A stretch of DNA of 64,000 bases from Arthrobacter alkaliphilus (GCF_021483235.1 NZ_JAKEEC010000003.1:63326-127325); one strand, 5' to 3'. Counted from the first letter of the stretch, positions 1-10,279 are shown. Made by a program: numbers and translations. Notes: generated by a model not told the origin, from the sequence alone.

Positions 1-56
1 CGTGGGTGTGGCCCGTGGGCTTGGTTCCGGAACCAAGCCCACGGGCCACACCCACG
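1..56. terminator. 56-bp perfect palindrome, probable bidirectional terminator
   Basis: Bases 1-28 are the exact reverse complement of bases 29-56, with no unpaired loop (centre TTCC/GGAA). It lies 20 bp past the dapE stop codon. A long GC-rich hairpin at the end of a gene suggests transcription termination, possibly for both strands if a convergent gene lies left of the window. There is no strong T-run after it, so termination is inferred from position and stem. Confidence 0.6.
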
Positions 57-76
57 TTCTCAAACGATAGCTTTGC

Positions 77-1201
77 CTAGTCCGCCAGCCATGACCGCAG
101 CGCGCGAAGGCACTCACGGATGGCGTCGGCGTCGACGTGTTCGTTGTCTTTGTGCGCCAAAAGCGCATCGCCCGGCCCGAAGTTGACCGCGGGAACGCCC
201 AGCTCGCTGAAGCGGGCGACGTCGGTCCAACCGTATTTCGGCTTCGGCTCGCCACCAACGGCGGCAACGAACGACGCAGCAGCGGGGTGGTTGAGGCCCG
301 GCCGCGCTCCAGCGGCGGCATCGGTGCGCACGACGTCGAAGCCGTCCAACAATTCACGGACGTGGGCCTCGGCCTGGTCCGGGGTCTTATCCGGGGCGAA
401 GCGGTAGTTGATTTCCACGACGCAGCGGTCCGGAATCACGTTGCCCGCGGTGCCGCCGTTGATCTTCACGGCATTGAGGCTTTCGCGGTAATCGAGCCCG
501 TCCACGTTGACGGTGCGCGGCTCGTAGGCGGCCAAGCGGCCCAGGATGGGCGCGGCAGCGTGGATGGCATTGCTGCCCATCCACGCCCGGGCAGAATGCG
601 CCGCTTCCCCGACGGTAGTGGCTTCGAAGCGGCTGGTACCGTTGCAACCGCCTTCCACCGTTCCGTTGGTGGGTTCGAGCAGGATCGCGAAATCCCCCTC
701 CAGAAGCTGCGCGTGGTTCCGTACCAAGCGGCCCAGACCGCTCTTGACCGCTTCAACTTCCTCATGGTCGTAGAAGACGAAGGTGACATCTTTGCCCGGC
801 TCGGCGCCGCCGTCGAACATTGTCGCGGCGAGCGCAAGCTGCACCGCGACCCCGCCCTTCATGTCGGTGGCTCCGCGTCCATACAGGTTGCCCGTGCCGG
901 GGACGCCGGACTCCCACGTGGCGGGCACGGTGCCGAGCGAACCTTCCACCGTCGGCAACGGCACGGTGTCGAGGTGGCCGGCCAGGATCACCCGCTCCGG
1001 GCGCCCCAGCTCGGTCCGGGCAATGATGGCGTCGCCGTCCCGCACAAGCTGCAGGCCCGGGATCGTGCGCAGGGCGGATTCAACGGCGTCCGCGATCGCG
1101 GCTTCGTTGCCGGACACGCTGTTGATATCCATCAGCGCCGCGGCCAGCAGCGCAACGTCTTGCCTGATGTCAAGGAGGATCGGGGTAGTTTCAACGGTCA
1201 C
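77..1201 (-). CDS. dapE: succinyl-diaminopimelate desuccinylase
   Basis: This 374-residue M20-family metallopeptidase hydrolyses N-succinyl-LL-2,6-diaminopimelate to LL-diaminopimelate in the succinylase branch of lysine and cell-wall synthesis. The di-zinc site is visible: GHLDT (H76, D78), GRGATDMKGG (D113), DHEE (E147/E148), LEPTNG (E176) and a C-terminal AHKDNEH histidine. Length is usual for actinobacterial DapE. It is divergent from dapD, with 85 bp between the starts, so the two pathway genes probably share a control region. M20 enzymes are hard to separate by sequence alone, but the dapD neighbour makes this assignment firm. Confidence 0.93.
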   Translation of the reverse strand: MTVETTPILLDIRQDVALLAAALMDINSVSGNEAAIADAVESALRTIPGLQLVRDGDAIIARTELGRPERVILAGHLDTVPLPTVEGSLGTVPATWESGVPGTGNLYGRGATDMKGGVAVQLALAATMFDGGAEPGKDVTFVFYDHEEVEAVKSGLGRLVRNHAQLLEGDFAILLEPTNGTVEGGCNGTSRFEATTVGEAAHSARAWMGSNAIHAAAPILGRLAAYEPRTVNVDGLDYRESLNAVKINGGTAGNVIPDRCVVEINYRFAPDKTPDQAEAHVRELLDGFDVVRTDAAAGARPGLNHPAAASFVAAVGGEPKPKYGWTDVARFSELGVPAVNFGPGDALLAHKDNEHVDADAIRECLRALRSWLAD

Positions 1202-1286
1202 CCCTCAACTGTATCCCGTGCTAATTGCGACCCTTCGGTCCACGCTCGGTTTCAAGGGAAGCAGTGGCTCTCGATAGACTTGCGCC

Positions 1287-2312
1287 ATGACTGAAACCGC
1301 TGCCTCCGCTGCTCTCGATAGCGCTTCCGACAACGCTCGCTCCGCCTATGGCTTCGGACTGGCCACCATCGCCACCTCCGACGCCGGCGAAGCCACAGTG
1401 CTGGACGTGTGGTTTCCGGCACCGGCATTGGGCGAGGCCGCCGCATCACTGCGGGCCGTAGAGCACGCTGACGAGTCGCTGACCGCGCTTGCAGCTGAAA
1501 GCCACGACGCGGACCGGCGGACCGAACAGAAAGTGGTCTTCGCCCAGATCAACCTCGACGAGGCACCCGCGGATACCGTTGACGCCTACCTGCGCCTCCA
1601 CTTGCTTTCGCACCGGCTGGTCAAGCCCAACAGCATCAACCTGGACGGCATCTTCGGCAAGCTTCCCAACGTCGTGTGGACCAACTTCGGCCCGGCCGCG
1701 GTGGAAGGCTTCGAATTGACCCGTGCCCGCCTGCGCAAGCGTGGGCCTGTGACCGTCTACGGCGTGGACAAGTTCCCCCGCATGGTGGACTACGTCGTCC
1801 CCACCGGGGTTAGGATCGCCGACGCCGACCGGGTCCGCCTGGGCGCCTACCTCGCCGAAGGCACCACGGTCATGCACGAGGGCTTCGTGAACTTCAACGC
1901 CGGAACGCTCGGCACGTCCATGGTGGAAGGCCGCATCTCGGCGGGCGTTGTTGCCGGCGACGGCACCGATGTCGGGGGCGGCGCGTCCATCATGGGGACC
2001 CTCTCCGGCGGCGGTAAGGAAAAGATCGCCCTGGGCGAGCGCGTGCTCCTGGGCGCCAACTCCGGCGTGGGCATCAGCATCGGCGACGACTCCGTGGTTG
2101 AAGCCGGCCTTTACGTCACCGCAGGAACCCGCGTGCGCATCCCCGGCCCGAAGGACGCCAACGGCGAGGACACCAGCAGCATCATCAAGGCTGTTGAGCT
2201 CTCCGGCGTGCCGAACCTGCTGTTCCGCCGCAACTCCACCACGGGTGAAGTAGAGGTCCTCCCCCGCAAGGGCCAGACGGTGGAACTCAACGAAGCCCTC
2301 CACGCCAACTAG
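1287..2312 (+). CDS. dapD: 2,3,4,5-tetrahydropyridine-2,6-dicarboxylate N-succinyltransferase
   Basis: This 341-residue protein succinylates tetrahydrodipicolinate with succinyl-CoA, the committed step of the succinylase DAP pathway. The middle part (about residues 180-290) is a left-handed beta-helix of hexapeptide repeats, for example [18 protein letters not shown] and [15 protein letters not shown]. The N-terminal domain is the actinobacterial type rather than the shorter E. coli type. It is divergent from dapE and just upstream of an unrelated membrane protein gene 11 bp away on the same strand. The active enzyme is expected to be a cytoplasmic trimer. Confidence 0.93.
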   Translation: MTETAASAALDSASDNARSAYGFGLATIATSDAGEATVLDVWFPAPALGEAAASLRAVEHADESLTALAAESHDADRRTEQKVVFAQINLDEAPADTVDAYLRLHLLSHRLVKPNSINLDGIFGKLPNVVWTNFGPAAVEGFELTRARLRKRGPVTVYGVDKFPRMVDYVVPTGVRIADADRVRLGAYLAEGTTVMHEGFVNFNAGTLGTSMVEGRISAGVVAGDGTDVGGGASIMGTLSGGGKEKIALGERVLLGANSGVGISIGDDSVVEAGLYVTAGTRVRIPGPKDANGEDTSSIIKAVELSGVPNLLFRRNSTTGEVEVLPRKGQTVELNEALHAN

Positions 2313-2323
2313 CTGATATCTGG

Positions 2324-3166
2324 ATGCGCCGTCTCCGACGCACCATCGTTTTGCTACTGGCCCTGGCCCTGGTGGCTGGTGCCATTTACGCCGTTGTGAC
2401 TGTGCTGCAGCGCTCCGACACCTTGGTTACGGAGCGCTGCGTCGCCGTCGTCGGCTCGGAGTCCTACGAACTGGCGACGGACCAGGCCGAGAATGCCGCC
2501 CTCATCAGCGCCATTGCCCTGCGGCGGGGGCTTCCACCGCGCGCAGCCACGATCGCCATTGCTACGGCCATGCAGGAATCCAAGCTTCGGAACATCGGCC
2601 ACGGTGACGAGGTGGGCCCCGATTCGCGGGGTCTGTTCCAGCAGCGCCCTTCGCAAGGGTGGGGCACCGAGGCCGAGGTCATGGATCCCGTCTACGCGAC
2701 CAACGCTTTCTATGACCGCCTCGTGAAAATACCGGGCTACGAAACCATGGCAATCACGGAAGCGGCCCAAGCTGTCCAGCATTCCGCCTACCCCCAGGCC
2801 TACGCACAGCAAGAACCCATGGGCCGGGCATATGCGTCGGCCCTGACGGGACATTCCGAAAGGGCCCTCGACTGCACGCTCCGCGCCGCGGACACCGCCG
2901 GCGACCCGAACGCCGTCGTCGCGGCCATCACCGCGGCCTTCGGCTCCCAGCCGGCCGTCGCCCAGGGCCGCACCGTGCAGTTGGACATCAGTGGTGCACA
3001 GGCGTGGGCTGTAGGCCAGTGGGCCGTAGCGAATGCCAAGGCCTTTTCCGTGACCCAGGTTGACGTTGCCGGCGCCACCTGGAACCGGCAGGACCACAAG
3101 GGCTGGCAGGAGCCAGCGGCAGCATCCGGTTCCGTGACCATCACGGTGTCGGCTCCGAAAACGTAG
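2324..3166 (+). CDS. membrane-anchored lytic-transglycosylase-like protein
   Basis: This 280-residue protein has one N-terminal membrane anchor (about residues 6-28, rich in L, A and V) and an extracytoplasmic rest. Around residues 80-105 the segment ATAMQESKLRN followed by DSRGLFQQRP resembles the lysozyme-like fold, with a possible catalytic Glu in MQES. Similar proteins are common in actinobacteria and usually lack a characterised function; a role in cell-wall turnover is inferred. It begins 11 bp after dapD and may be co-transcribed. The ATG has only a weak ribosome binding site, in line with translational coupling. Confidence 0.6.
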   Translation: MRRLRRTIVLLLALALVAGAIYAVVTVLQRSDTLVTERCVAVVGSESYELATDQAENAALISAIALRRGLPPRAATIAIATAMQESKLRNIGHGDEVGPDSRGLFQQRPSQGWGTEAEVMDPVYATNAFYDRLVKIPGYETMAITEAAQAVQHSAYPQAYAQQEPMGRAYASALTGHSERALDCTLRAADTAGDPNAVVAAITAAFGSQPAVAQGRTVQLDISGAQAWAVGQWAVANAKAFSVTQVDVAGATWNRQDHKGWQEPAAASGSVTITVSAPKT

Positions 3167-3198
3167 TTCGGGCGGTGCCTGGCGGCCCCGTTCCCGCC

Positions 3199-3810
3199 TC
3201 AGACCAGAAGTTCAACCACCGGCTGGACGTAGCTGCGGAAGATATCCGGCTCGGACAGGAGCTGGTGGCTCATGATCATCTTGTCCGGTTCAAGGTACCA
3301 GGCCCTCGGCTCGCTGAGGGGTAGTTCGATGATGGTCAATTGGAAGTCCCGGGAGCTACGCCCGACTTCCAGCAGCCGGTCCTCCACCATGTCCCCCAGG
3401 AGCAACGTGGCGCCGCTCGCTTCGCGTTCGGCTTCGAGTTTTTCATACTCTTCCAAGCGCTCACGGGCCCAGGTGAGGGCGGCCCCGAAGTGGGCCTGCA
3501 ATACCCGGCGCAGAGCAGGCGAGTTTCCGAACGCGTTGAAGCCCGGGGGTGAAAGCTCCGGCGCGGCATCCGGATACGCCCTCAACAGCTGCTCCCACCA
3601 GGCCTCCCACTCTGTCTTGAGGGCCGGCACCCCGCCTACCTCGGCAGTGAGATGCGTGTGGTCCGCGTGCCTGACTTTGGGTGTGGCGTGGGACAACGTT
3701 GGCGTTCCGGCCCCGTCCAATCCAGCAACGTCTCTCAGATACAAGGCAATGAGCATCGGTCCGGAGGTGTCCATTGTGATCCGCCAGCCCTGACCGCCTG
3801 TGTCATGCAT
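3199..3810 (-). CDS. hypothetical protein, 203 aa
   Basis: I do not recognise a named family. The protein is soluble, with no signal peptide or membrane segment, and has an acidic helical centre (residues 115-135, RERLEEYEKLEAEREA) likely to form a long helix. The start is supported by an AAGGAGG seven bases upstream of the ATG. It is convergent with the gene ending at 3166 and lies 62 bp from the 3' end of the TetR gene on the same strand, so the two might be transcribed together. Good coding character and a strong ribosome binding site make it a real gene. Confidence 0.6.
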   Translation of the reverse strand: MHDTGGQGWRITMDTSGPMLIALYLRDVAGLDGAGTPTLSHATPKVRHADHTHLTAEVGGVPALKTEWEAWWEQLLRAYPDAAPELSPPGFNAFGNSPALRRVLQAHFGAALTWARERLEEYEKLEAEREASGATLLLGDMVEDRLLEVGRSSRDFQLTIIELPLSEPRAWYLEPDKMIMSHQLLSEPDIFRSYVQPVVELLV

Positions 3811-3872
3811 CCGATTGCCTCCTTGGCAGGTGCCCGCTCAGGATTCCAGTCTATTCCCGATGAGCCTCGACG

Positions 3873-4514
3873 TTAACGGCTCGAAGGGACCGCACCAAGA
3901 GTGGCCAGATGCGTGGTCAGGACGTCCCGGCAGACCTCGGCAGTCATCCACTCGGGCTGCAGCAGGGCATGCATGCACAGGCCGTCGAGGGTCGCCAAGA
4001 GGCGCTCGGCTTCGGTTACCAGGCGCTCTTGGCCGGGTCCGCCGTCGGGCATCAGCCGCATCACCAAACGGCCGACGACGGCGGCCACGGCCCGGTGGCT
4101 GCGGGCGGCTTCCTGTTCGAGTACGGGGCGGATCCGGGCCGCGTGCCGGAAGGCCATCCAGACACAGGCGTCGACGGCCAGTTCCTCGTCGAGCGGAAGG
4201 AATTGACCCAGGAGGGTTAACACGGCCGCATCGTGTTCTGCGAGGCCGGGCGCAAAGGACTCGACGACGGCGAACGCCTCCTCGAGCCTCTTGGCGATCC
4301 TGTCGATGACCACGGCGAAGGAATGGACCAGCAGTTCATCGCTGCTGGCGAAGTAGTGCCGGACCGAGCCGACGGCAAGTCCGGCTTCGTCGGCCACTTC
4401 CCGCAAGGACGCGCGTTCAAGGCCATCCGAGGCAATGATCCTGAAGACGGCTTCGACTACTTCCTGGCGCCGGGCTTCGGCATCAACGATCTTGGGCACA
4501 GATCTTTTTAGCAC
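3873..4514 (-). CDS. TetR family transcriptional regulator
   Basis: This 213-residue regulator has an N-terminal TetR helix-turn-helix (about residues 12-60, with SLREVADEAGLAVGSVRHYF as the recognition part) and a C-terminal ligand domain resembling the BetI type. The start is a GTG at 4514; a second GTG five codons in is possible. A small dyad, AGCAC-GAAT-GTGCT, spans 4510-4523 over the start and could be an autoregulatory operator. It is divergent from galE. The ligand and targets cannot be read from the sequence. Confidence 0.85.
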   Translation of the reverse strand: MLKRSVPKIVDAEARRQEVVEAVFRIIASDGLERASLREVADEAGLAVGSVRHYFASSDELLVHSFAVVIDRIAKRLEEAFAVVESFAPGLAEHDAAVLTLLGQFLPLDEELAVDACVWMAFRHAARIRPVLEQEAARSHRAVAAVVGRLVMRLMPDGGPGQERLVTEAERLLATLDGLCMHALLQPEWMTAEVCRDVLTTHLATLGAVPSSR

Positions 4515-4629
4515 GAATGTGCTTGATCCGTGCGGCGCGGCGCACTAGAGCAACGGGACTGTGGCTTACGCGACACCGGATTACGCAACACCGAGCGAGC
4601 CTGGTCAAACCTCAGATAGCGTTGCTTGC

Positions 4630-5643
4630 ATGAGAATTCTTGTTACGGGTGGCACCGGCTACATTGGGTCGCACACCGTCCTGTCCTTGTTGGAAACCGG
4701 ACATGAAGTGGTCGTAGTGGACAACCTCGTGAACTCAAGCGAAGAGTCCCTGCGCCGGGTCGGCGAACTGGCGGGAAAGACCGCGGCGTTCCATAAAGTG
4801 GATCTCGTGGACGAGGCCGCGGTTGAAGCCGTGTTCGATCAGCACAGCATCGACGCCGTCATCCACTTCGCCGGGCTCAAGGCAGTCGGCGAATCCGTGC
4901 AGGAACCCCTCAACTACTACTACAACAACATTGTCGGCACCCTGAACCTGCTCCGCGCCATGGACAAGCACGGTGTCCGCTCGATCGTCTTCAGCTCGTC
5001 TGCCACGGTGTACGGCGAGCACAACCCGATCCCCTACATCGAGAAAATGGAGATCGGAGCGAACAACCCCTACGGCCGCACCAAGGAACAGATCGAGGAC
5101 ATCCTCACGGACCTCGGCGCCGCGGACGAGCGCTGGCACATCGCCCTCCTGCGTTACTTCAACCCGGTGGGCGCACACCCCTCCGGCAGGATCGGTGAGG
5201 ACCCCCAGGGCATCCCGAACAACCTGGTCCCTTACATCGCCCAGGTCGCCGTGGGCCGCCGCGAAAAGCTCATGGTCTTCGGCGGAGACTACGACACGCC
5301 GGACGGCACCTGCCTACGGGACTATATCCACGTCGTCGACCTCGCGGACGGCCACGTCGCCGCGCTGGACTACGTCGCCGGACGCCCCGGAGTGCACCGC
5401 TGGAACCTTGGTTCCGGAAAGGGCACGTCCGTTCTGGAGATGCTCCATGCCTTTGAGCAGGCCGTGGGGCACCCGCTGCCCTACGAGATCACCGGCCGCC
5501 GCGCCGGAGACCTGCCCGCGTTCTGGGCCGACGCCTCCTCTGCCTTGGCCGACCTAGGCTGGTCCACCACCAAGACCGTGGAGCAGATGTGCGAAGACCA
5601 CTGGCGCTGGCAGAAGAACAACCCCCTCGGCTACAACGCTTAA
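4630..5643 (+). CDS. galE: UDP-glucose 4-epimerase
   Basis: This 337-residue extended short-chain dehydrogenase interconverts UDP-glucose and UDP-galactose for galactose use and surface polysaccharide synthesis. It opens with the NAD-binding MRILVTGGTGYIGSHT, and has SSSATVYGE and the catalytic YGRTK. The frame is open upstream to a GTG at 4561, but the ATG at 4630 gives the standard family N-terminus, so I chose it. It is convergent with gltA; the pair is separated by a 22-bp-arm hairpin. Confidence 0.93.
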   Translation: MRILVTGGTGYIGSHTVLSLLETGHEVVVVDNLVNSSEESLRRVGELAGKTAAFHKVDLVDEAAVEAVFDQHSIDAVIHFAGLKAVGESVQEPLNYYYNNIVGTLNLLRAMDKHGVRSIVFSSSATVYGEHNPIPYIEKMEIGANNPYGRTKEQIEDILTDLGAADERWHIALLRYFNPVGAHPSGRIGEDPQGIPNNLVPYIAQVAVGRREKLMVFGGDYDTPDGTCLRDYIHVVDLADGHVAALDYVAGRPGVHRWNLGSGKGTSVLEMLHAFEQAVGHPLPYEITGRRAGDLPAFWADASSALADLGWSTTKTVEQMCEDHWRWQKNNPLGYNA

Positions 5644-5648
5644 AACAC

Positions 5649-5709
5649 AACGCGGGGTCACTTACAGCCCATGATGTCCCTTCGGACGGGCTGTAAGTGA
5701 CCCCGCGTT
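5649..5709. terminator. bidirectional terminator between galE and gltA
   Basis: A perfect inverted repeat has 22-bp arms at 5649-5670 and 5688-5709 and a 17-base loop. It starts 5 bp after the galE stop and ends 7 bp before the gltA stop, so it serves both convergent genes. Confidence 0.85.
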
Positions 5710-5716
5710 CGCCTAG

Positions 5717-7000
<1,284 letters not shown>

Positions 7001-7148
7001 GGAGTCCCCTTCATGAGGCTCTTGGCCTCGGTCGAAAGCTTGATCCAACCAACATCTGGTGACTCCAACCGGGGCCCTGCAAGTGCAGGCGCCATCGGCC
7101 AGACTGCCTTCGTGGAGAAAGCCACCATTGATAGTCAGTTAAAAGCTA

Positions 7149-7195
7149 CCGCCAGTAAGCGGGACAGACTAATTTACAGTCCCGGTTACTGGCGG
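7149..7195 (-). terminator. terminator of the fdxA-dapC unit
   Basis: Arms 7149-7165 and 7179-7195 pair over 17 bp with one mismatch and a 13-base AT-rich loop. It sits 50 bp beyond the dapC stop and before the gltA promoter region on the same strand, so it probably insulates gltA from fdxA-dapC transcription. Confidence 0.7.
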
Positions 7196-7244
7196 AATGA
7201 CGCGGCCGTGTGCGGGAAGTCACAGCATTGTTACCGAGCGCCTG

Positions 7245-8402
7245 TTACCGAGCGCCGCCCAGGCGTTCGACCGCCGCATCGATGCGTTCGTCCGTACCGG
7301 TGAGCGCCACCCGGATGAATCCATTGCCCGCGTCTCCATAGAAGACTCCGGGCCCGACGACGATCCCCAGGTCGGCGAAGCGCTGGACTGTGTCCCATGT
7401 CGCTTCCCCTGCGGTGGACCACAAGTACAGGCCTGCTTTGGACTCGTGGATCTCCAGGCCGAAGTTCTGCAGTGCAGGCAGTAGGCGTTCACGGCGTCCG
7501 CGGTAGAGGTCCTTCTGGGCGAGCACGTGGGTGGCATCGCCGAGCGCGGCACGCATGGCTTCCTGGACCGGATACGGCACGATCATGCCTGCGTGCTTGC
7601 GGCTGTTGACCAGATTCGCCACGATCGACGAGTCACCGGCAACAAAGGCGGCACGGTATCCGGCGAGGTTCGATTGCTTGCTCAGGGAGTAGACGCACAA
7701 GAGGCCATCGGTGGATCCTCCCGTGACACGCGGGTCAAGGACGCTTGGCACCGCCTCGCCGCCACGCTGGGCATCCCATTCGCCCCAGCCTAGTTCGGCA
7801 TAGCATTCATCGGACGCCACGACAGCACCGATTTCACGGGCTTGGGCGACGATCTGTCGGAGGGACTCAACATCCCGGACGCTGCCGGTTGGGTTTCCCG
7901 GGGAATTGATCCAGATGAGCCGGACCCTGGAGCGGGTTGCGGAGTCCAGTTCGTCAAGGCTGTCCGCGGCCACAGCGGTGGCCCCGGCGAGCATGGCGCC
8001 GATGTCGTAGGTCGGGTAGGCCACTGTAGGGCGCACCACGACGTCGCCTGAGCCCAGTCCCAGCAGGAACGGCAGCCAGGCCACCAGTTCCTTGGAGCCG
8101 ACGGTCGGCATGACGTCCCGCGGATCAATTCCCGGCACTCCCCTACGGCTGGCGAACCAGCTGGACACGGCCTCACGAAGACCCTCCGTGCCGTGCACGG
8201 TTGGGTAGCCATGGGCGTCAGCCGCCGCCGCGAGTGCCTCGCGGACCAACTGCGGCGTGGGATCCACAGGGGTGCCGATAGAGAGATTGACTGCCCCGCC
8301 CGGGTGTTCCGAAGCCTTGGCGACGTAGGGCGCCATAGCTTCCCAGGGGTAGTCGGGCAGGTTGAGGCCGAAAGCGGGGGCCGCAGAAATCAAAGGAAGC
8401 AA
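7245..8402 (-). CDS. dapC: succinyldiaminopimelate transaminase
   Basis: This 385-residue fold-type I aminotransferase makes N-succinyl-LL-DAP from the keto precursor, using glutamate and PLP. The PLP lysine lies in the motif SLSKQSNLAGYRAAF; INSPGNPTGS and SDECYAELGW are also typical of class I enzymes. It follows fdxA with a 6-bp gap, the conserved actinobacterial fdxA-dapC arrangement. With dapD and dapE nearby, most of the succinylase branch is present in this window. Confidence 0.92.
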   Translation of the reverse strand: MLPLISAAPAFGLNLPDYPWEAMAPYVAKASEHPGGAVNLSIGTPVDPTPQLVREALAAAADAHGYPTVHGTEGLREAVSSWFASRRGVPGIDPRDVMPTVGSKELVAWLPFLLGLGSGDVVVRPTVAYPTYDIGAMLAGATAVAADSLDELDSATRSRVRLIWINSPGNPTGSVRDVESLRQIVAQAREIGAVVASDECYAELGWGEWDAQRGGEAVPSVLDPRVTGGSTDGLLCVYSLSKQSNLAGYRAAFVAGDSSIVANLVNSRKHAGMIVPYPVQEAMRAALGDATHVLAQKDLYRGRRERLLPALQNFGLEIHESKAGLYLWSTAGEATWDTVQRFADLGIVVGPGVFYGDAGNGFIRVALTGTDERIDAAVERLGGAR

Positions 8403-8408
8403 CCGTTC

Positions 8409-8735
8409 TTAGTGGTCTTGGTTCTGCGGAGGCAGCGCGGCGATGAACGGGTGGTCCTTGCCGGTGTTGCCGATCTTCGCTGCTCCGCCCGGGGAGCCAA
8501 GGTCATCGAAGAATTCGACGTTGGCCTTGTAGTAGTCCGCCCATTCCTCCGGGGTGTCGTCCTCGTAGTAGATCGCTTCCACCGGGCAAACCGGTTCGCA
8601 AGCTCCGCAGTCCACGCACTCATCCGGGTGGATATAGAGGGAACGTTCGCCTTCGTAGATGCAGTCAACAGGACATTCTTCAATGCATGCCTTGTCCTTG
8701 ACATCCACACACGGCTGCGCGATTACGTAGGTCAC
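8409..8735 (-). CDS. fdxA: 7Fe ferredoxin
   Basis: This 108-residue electron carrier has cysteines C9, C17, C21 and C25 and the second set CVDCGACEPVCP (C40, C43, C46, C50), the pattern of mycobacterial and streptomycete FdxA with one [3Fe-4S] and one [4Fe-4S] cluster. A GTG start at 8735 preceded by GGAGAGGCAAGGG gives the family N-terminus MTYVIAQPC; the longer frame to 8804 is not needed. The C-terminal extension ends in NQDH. It is first in an operon with dapC. Confidence 0.93.
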   Translation of the reverse strand: MTYVIAQPCVDVKDKACIEECPVDCIYEGERSLYIHPDECVDCGACEPVCPVEAIYYEDDTPEEWADYYKANVEFFDDLGSPGGAAKIGNTGKDHPFIAALPPQNQDH

Positions 8736-8871
8736 GTCCCTTGCCTCTCCACAGTTGTCCCGGATCACTTCCGGGTAGTACCACCGGCCCTGTGGCCGGT
8801 ACATCGAATTCTGAGCCTATTATCCACCAGCCGGAACTCAGCAACCTAGCCGGGCGTCTTACTATGAACTG

Positions 8872-9114
8872 GTGACTCTGCCCCGGCCCCAGGATTTCCT
8901 GCTCAATACCGTAACCGGAACACGGGTAGTTGTCCGATACCGCCTGGCCACCGGCTTCACCGATGCCCTCGGCTACCTGGTCTCAGTCACCGATGATTCG
9001 TGCACCATCCGTACGCGCCAGTCCGACGTCGAAATCCCCCTTGCGCTGGTCGTGGCGGCCAAAGAGGTCCCGCCTCCGCCCCCACGCAGGAGTCCGCGCA
9101 CAACCGGCGAGTAA
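8872..9114 (+). CDS. small SH3-like domain protein
   Basis: This 80-residue protein has a compact beta-rich pattern (GTRVVVRYRL, DALGYLVSVTDD, CTIRTRQSDVEIPL, VVAAKEVPPPP). It resembles the N-terminal SH3-like domain found in Rv0428c-type acetyltransferases of actinobacteria; here it stands alone, followed by a proline-rich tail. The start is a GTG at 8872. It is divergent from fdxA. The function is unknown, and the family match is from memory of the motif pattern only. Confidence 0.6.
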   Translation: MTLPRPQDFLLNTVTGTRVVVRYRLATGFTDALGYLVSVTDDSCTIRTRQSDVEIPLALVVAAKEVPPPPPRRSPRTTGE

Positions 9115-9162
9115 CCCTGCGGCTCCCTGCACTCCCTTGCTCACCACCCCCGTCCACCCACT

Positions 9163-9332
9163 GGACATGCCCCCTGCCCGGTTCACCCACCGGACATGCC
9201 CCGTGCCCGGCCGAACCATTGGACATAATGCCAATATGTCCAGTGTTGGGTCGCAAGACAGAGCATGTCCTGCGGAGACGCGGGCCGAACAAGGGACATG
9301 TCCGGTCGTGACGAGCAGCGATGGGCATGTCC
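9163..9332. repeat. array of GGACATGTCC-like palindromes (3' side of the DUF559 gene)
   Basis: Copies or half-copies of a 10-bp palindrome start at 9163, 9192, 9221, 9232, 9261, 9294 and 9323, giving intervals of 29, 29, 11, 29, 33 and 29 bp. The copy at 9294 is a perfect GGACATGTCC; 9163 and 9192 are GGACATGCCC; 9323 is its reverse complement GGGCATGTCC; 9221 and 9232 are facing half-sites forming GGACAT-N9-ATGTCC. The region between 9115 and 9378 has no gene. Confidence 0.85.
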
Positions 9333-9378
9333 CTTCGGGACGACGCGGATGTTGGGCCGGGCAGGTGTCATGAACGCG

Positions 9379-10197
9379 TCAGGCGGCCCGGTCGAGCGAC
9401 CTCAGGGTGTCGCGTACCAGCGCTACGAATTCGCGAGGCCGGTGCTTCACCAGCGAATAGCTCACCACCAGCGTGGGAACACCCAATTTTGTGGTGACGT
9501 TCCACCGGCGGCGGTCCTCCTCGAAGCTCGGCTTGTCCATGTGGAACCCCGCTCCGTCGGTCTCGATCCCCAGTCTTCCGTCCACCATCAGGTCCAGATG
9601 CCCCATTCCCGGTATGTGCACTTGCGATTCAACATGGAAGCCGGCTTCGCGCAGCAGGTGCCGGGCGATGCACTCAATGATCGACTGCGACTGGGGAACG
9701 ATCCGTGACACGAGCCTCCGCTCGCGTGCATCATTCCGCCCGGTCAACCTCATCCTGATGGCCGTCAGAGGTAACTTGCCAAGAGCCACCGCCGATTCAG
9801 CAATGACGAGGCCATCCAGGTCCGGCAGGCAGCGCAGTGCCTGAATGAGAGAATCCGTCAACGTGGGCGGGGCGGCGGATCTGTGGCAGACGAAGCCCTT
9901 GTACTTGCGGCTGTGGGGGACTGCCACATGGGGAAACTGAGGGGCGTCCATTACCCACAACCCGGCCAGTTCGGCTGCGGAAACGCAGGCCGGCTCCGCA
10001 GGGAGGGACCGGATGGCTAGCAAGCCAGGATCGGCGCCCGGCACCGCATAAACCCCTCGAGCCACGCGGAGAATCCGGCCGCTGGCCAAAGCGGACTTCA
10101 GCTGGAAGTGCGACACTCCGGCCGCAGCGAGATGCTTGGCCCGCGCCACGCCGTCGTACGCTGACACGACGTCGATAATGTTCACCATGCGCCCCAT
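9379..10197 (-). CDS. AbiEi-type HTH plus DUF559 (Vsr-like) nuclease-fold protein
   Basis: This 272-residue protein has an N-terminal helix-turn-helix of the type seen in AbiEi antitoxins (residues about 3-55, GVARAKHLAAAGVSHFQLKS, then RVARGVYAVPG) and a C-terminal DUF559/Vsr-like nuclease domain (about 165-265). Likely catalytic residues are the Glu in SIIECIA, the Asp in GHLDLMVDG and IETDG-GFH, followed by EEDRRRWN. The ATG at 10197 has AGGGGG upstream; the frame stays open to 10326 without support. No partner gene of AbiEii type is adjacent. Both flanks carry the GGACATGTCC-like arrays. DNA binding and cleavage are inferred from the folds, not shown. Confidence 0.75.
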   Translation of the reverse strand: MGRMVNIIDVVSAYDGVARAKHLAAAGVSHFQLKSALASGRILRVARGVYAVPGADPGLLAIRSLPAEPACVSAAELAGLWVMDAPQFPHVAVPHSRKYKGFVCHRSAAPPTLTDSLIQALRCLPDLDGLVIAESAVALGKLPLTAIRMRLTGRNDARERRLVSRIVPQSQSIIECIARHLLREAGFHVESQVHIPGMGHLDLMVDGRLGIETDGAGFHMDKPSFEEDRRRWNVTTKLGVPTLVVSYSLVKHRPREFVALVRDTLRSLDRAA

Positions 10198-10279
10198 CGT
10201 TCCCCCTGATGCGGGCGGTCCGGAAGCACCGAAATTCGCTATGTGGAAAACAACCCGTCCATTCTTGCGGGCAAACGCT

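Noticed and set aside
9163..9332. Array with about 29-bp period taken as a CRISPR
   Set aside because: The conserved unit is only a 10-bp palindrome, the intervals include 11 and 33 bp, and no cas gene is in the window.
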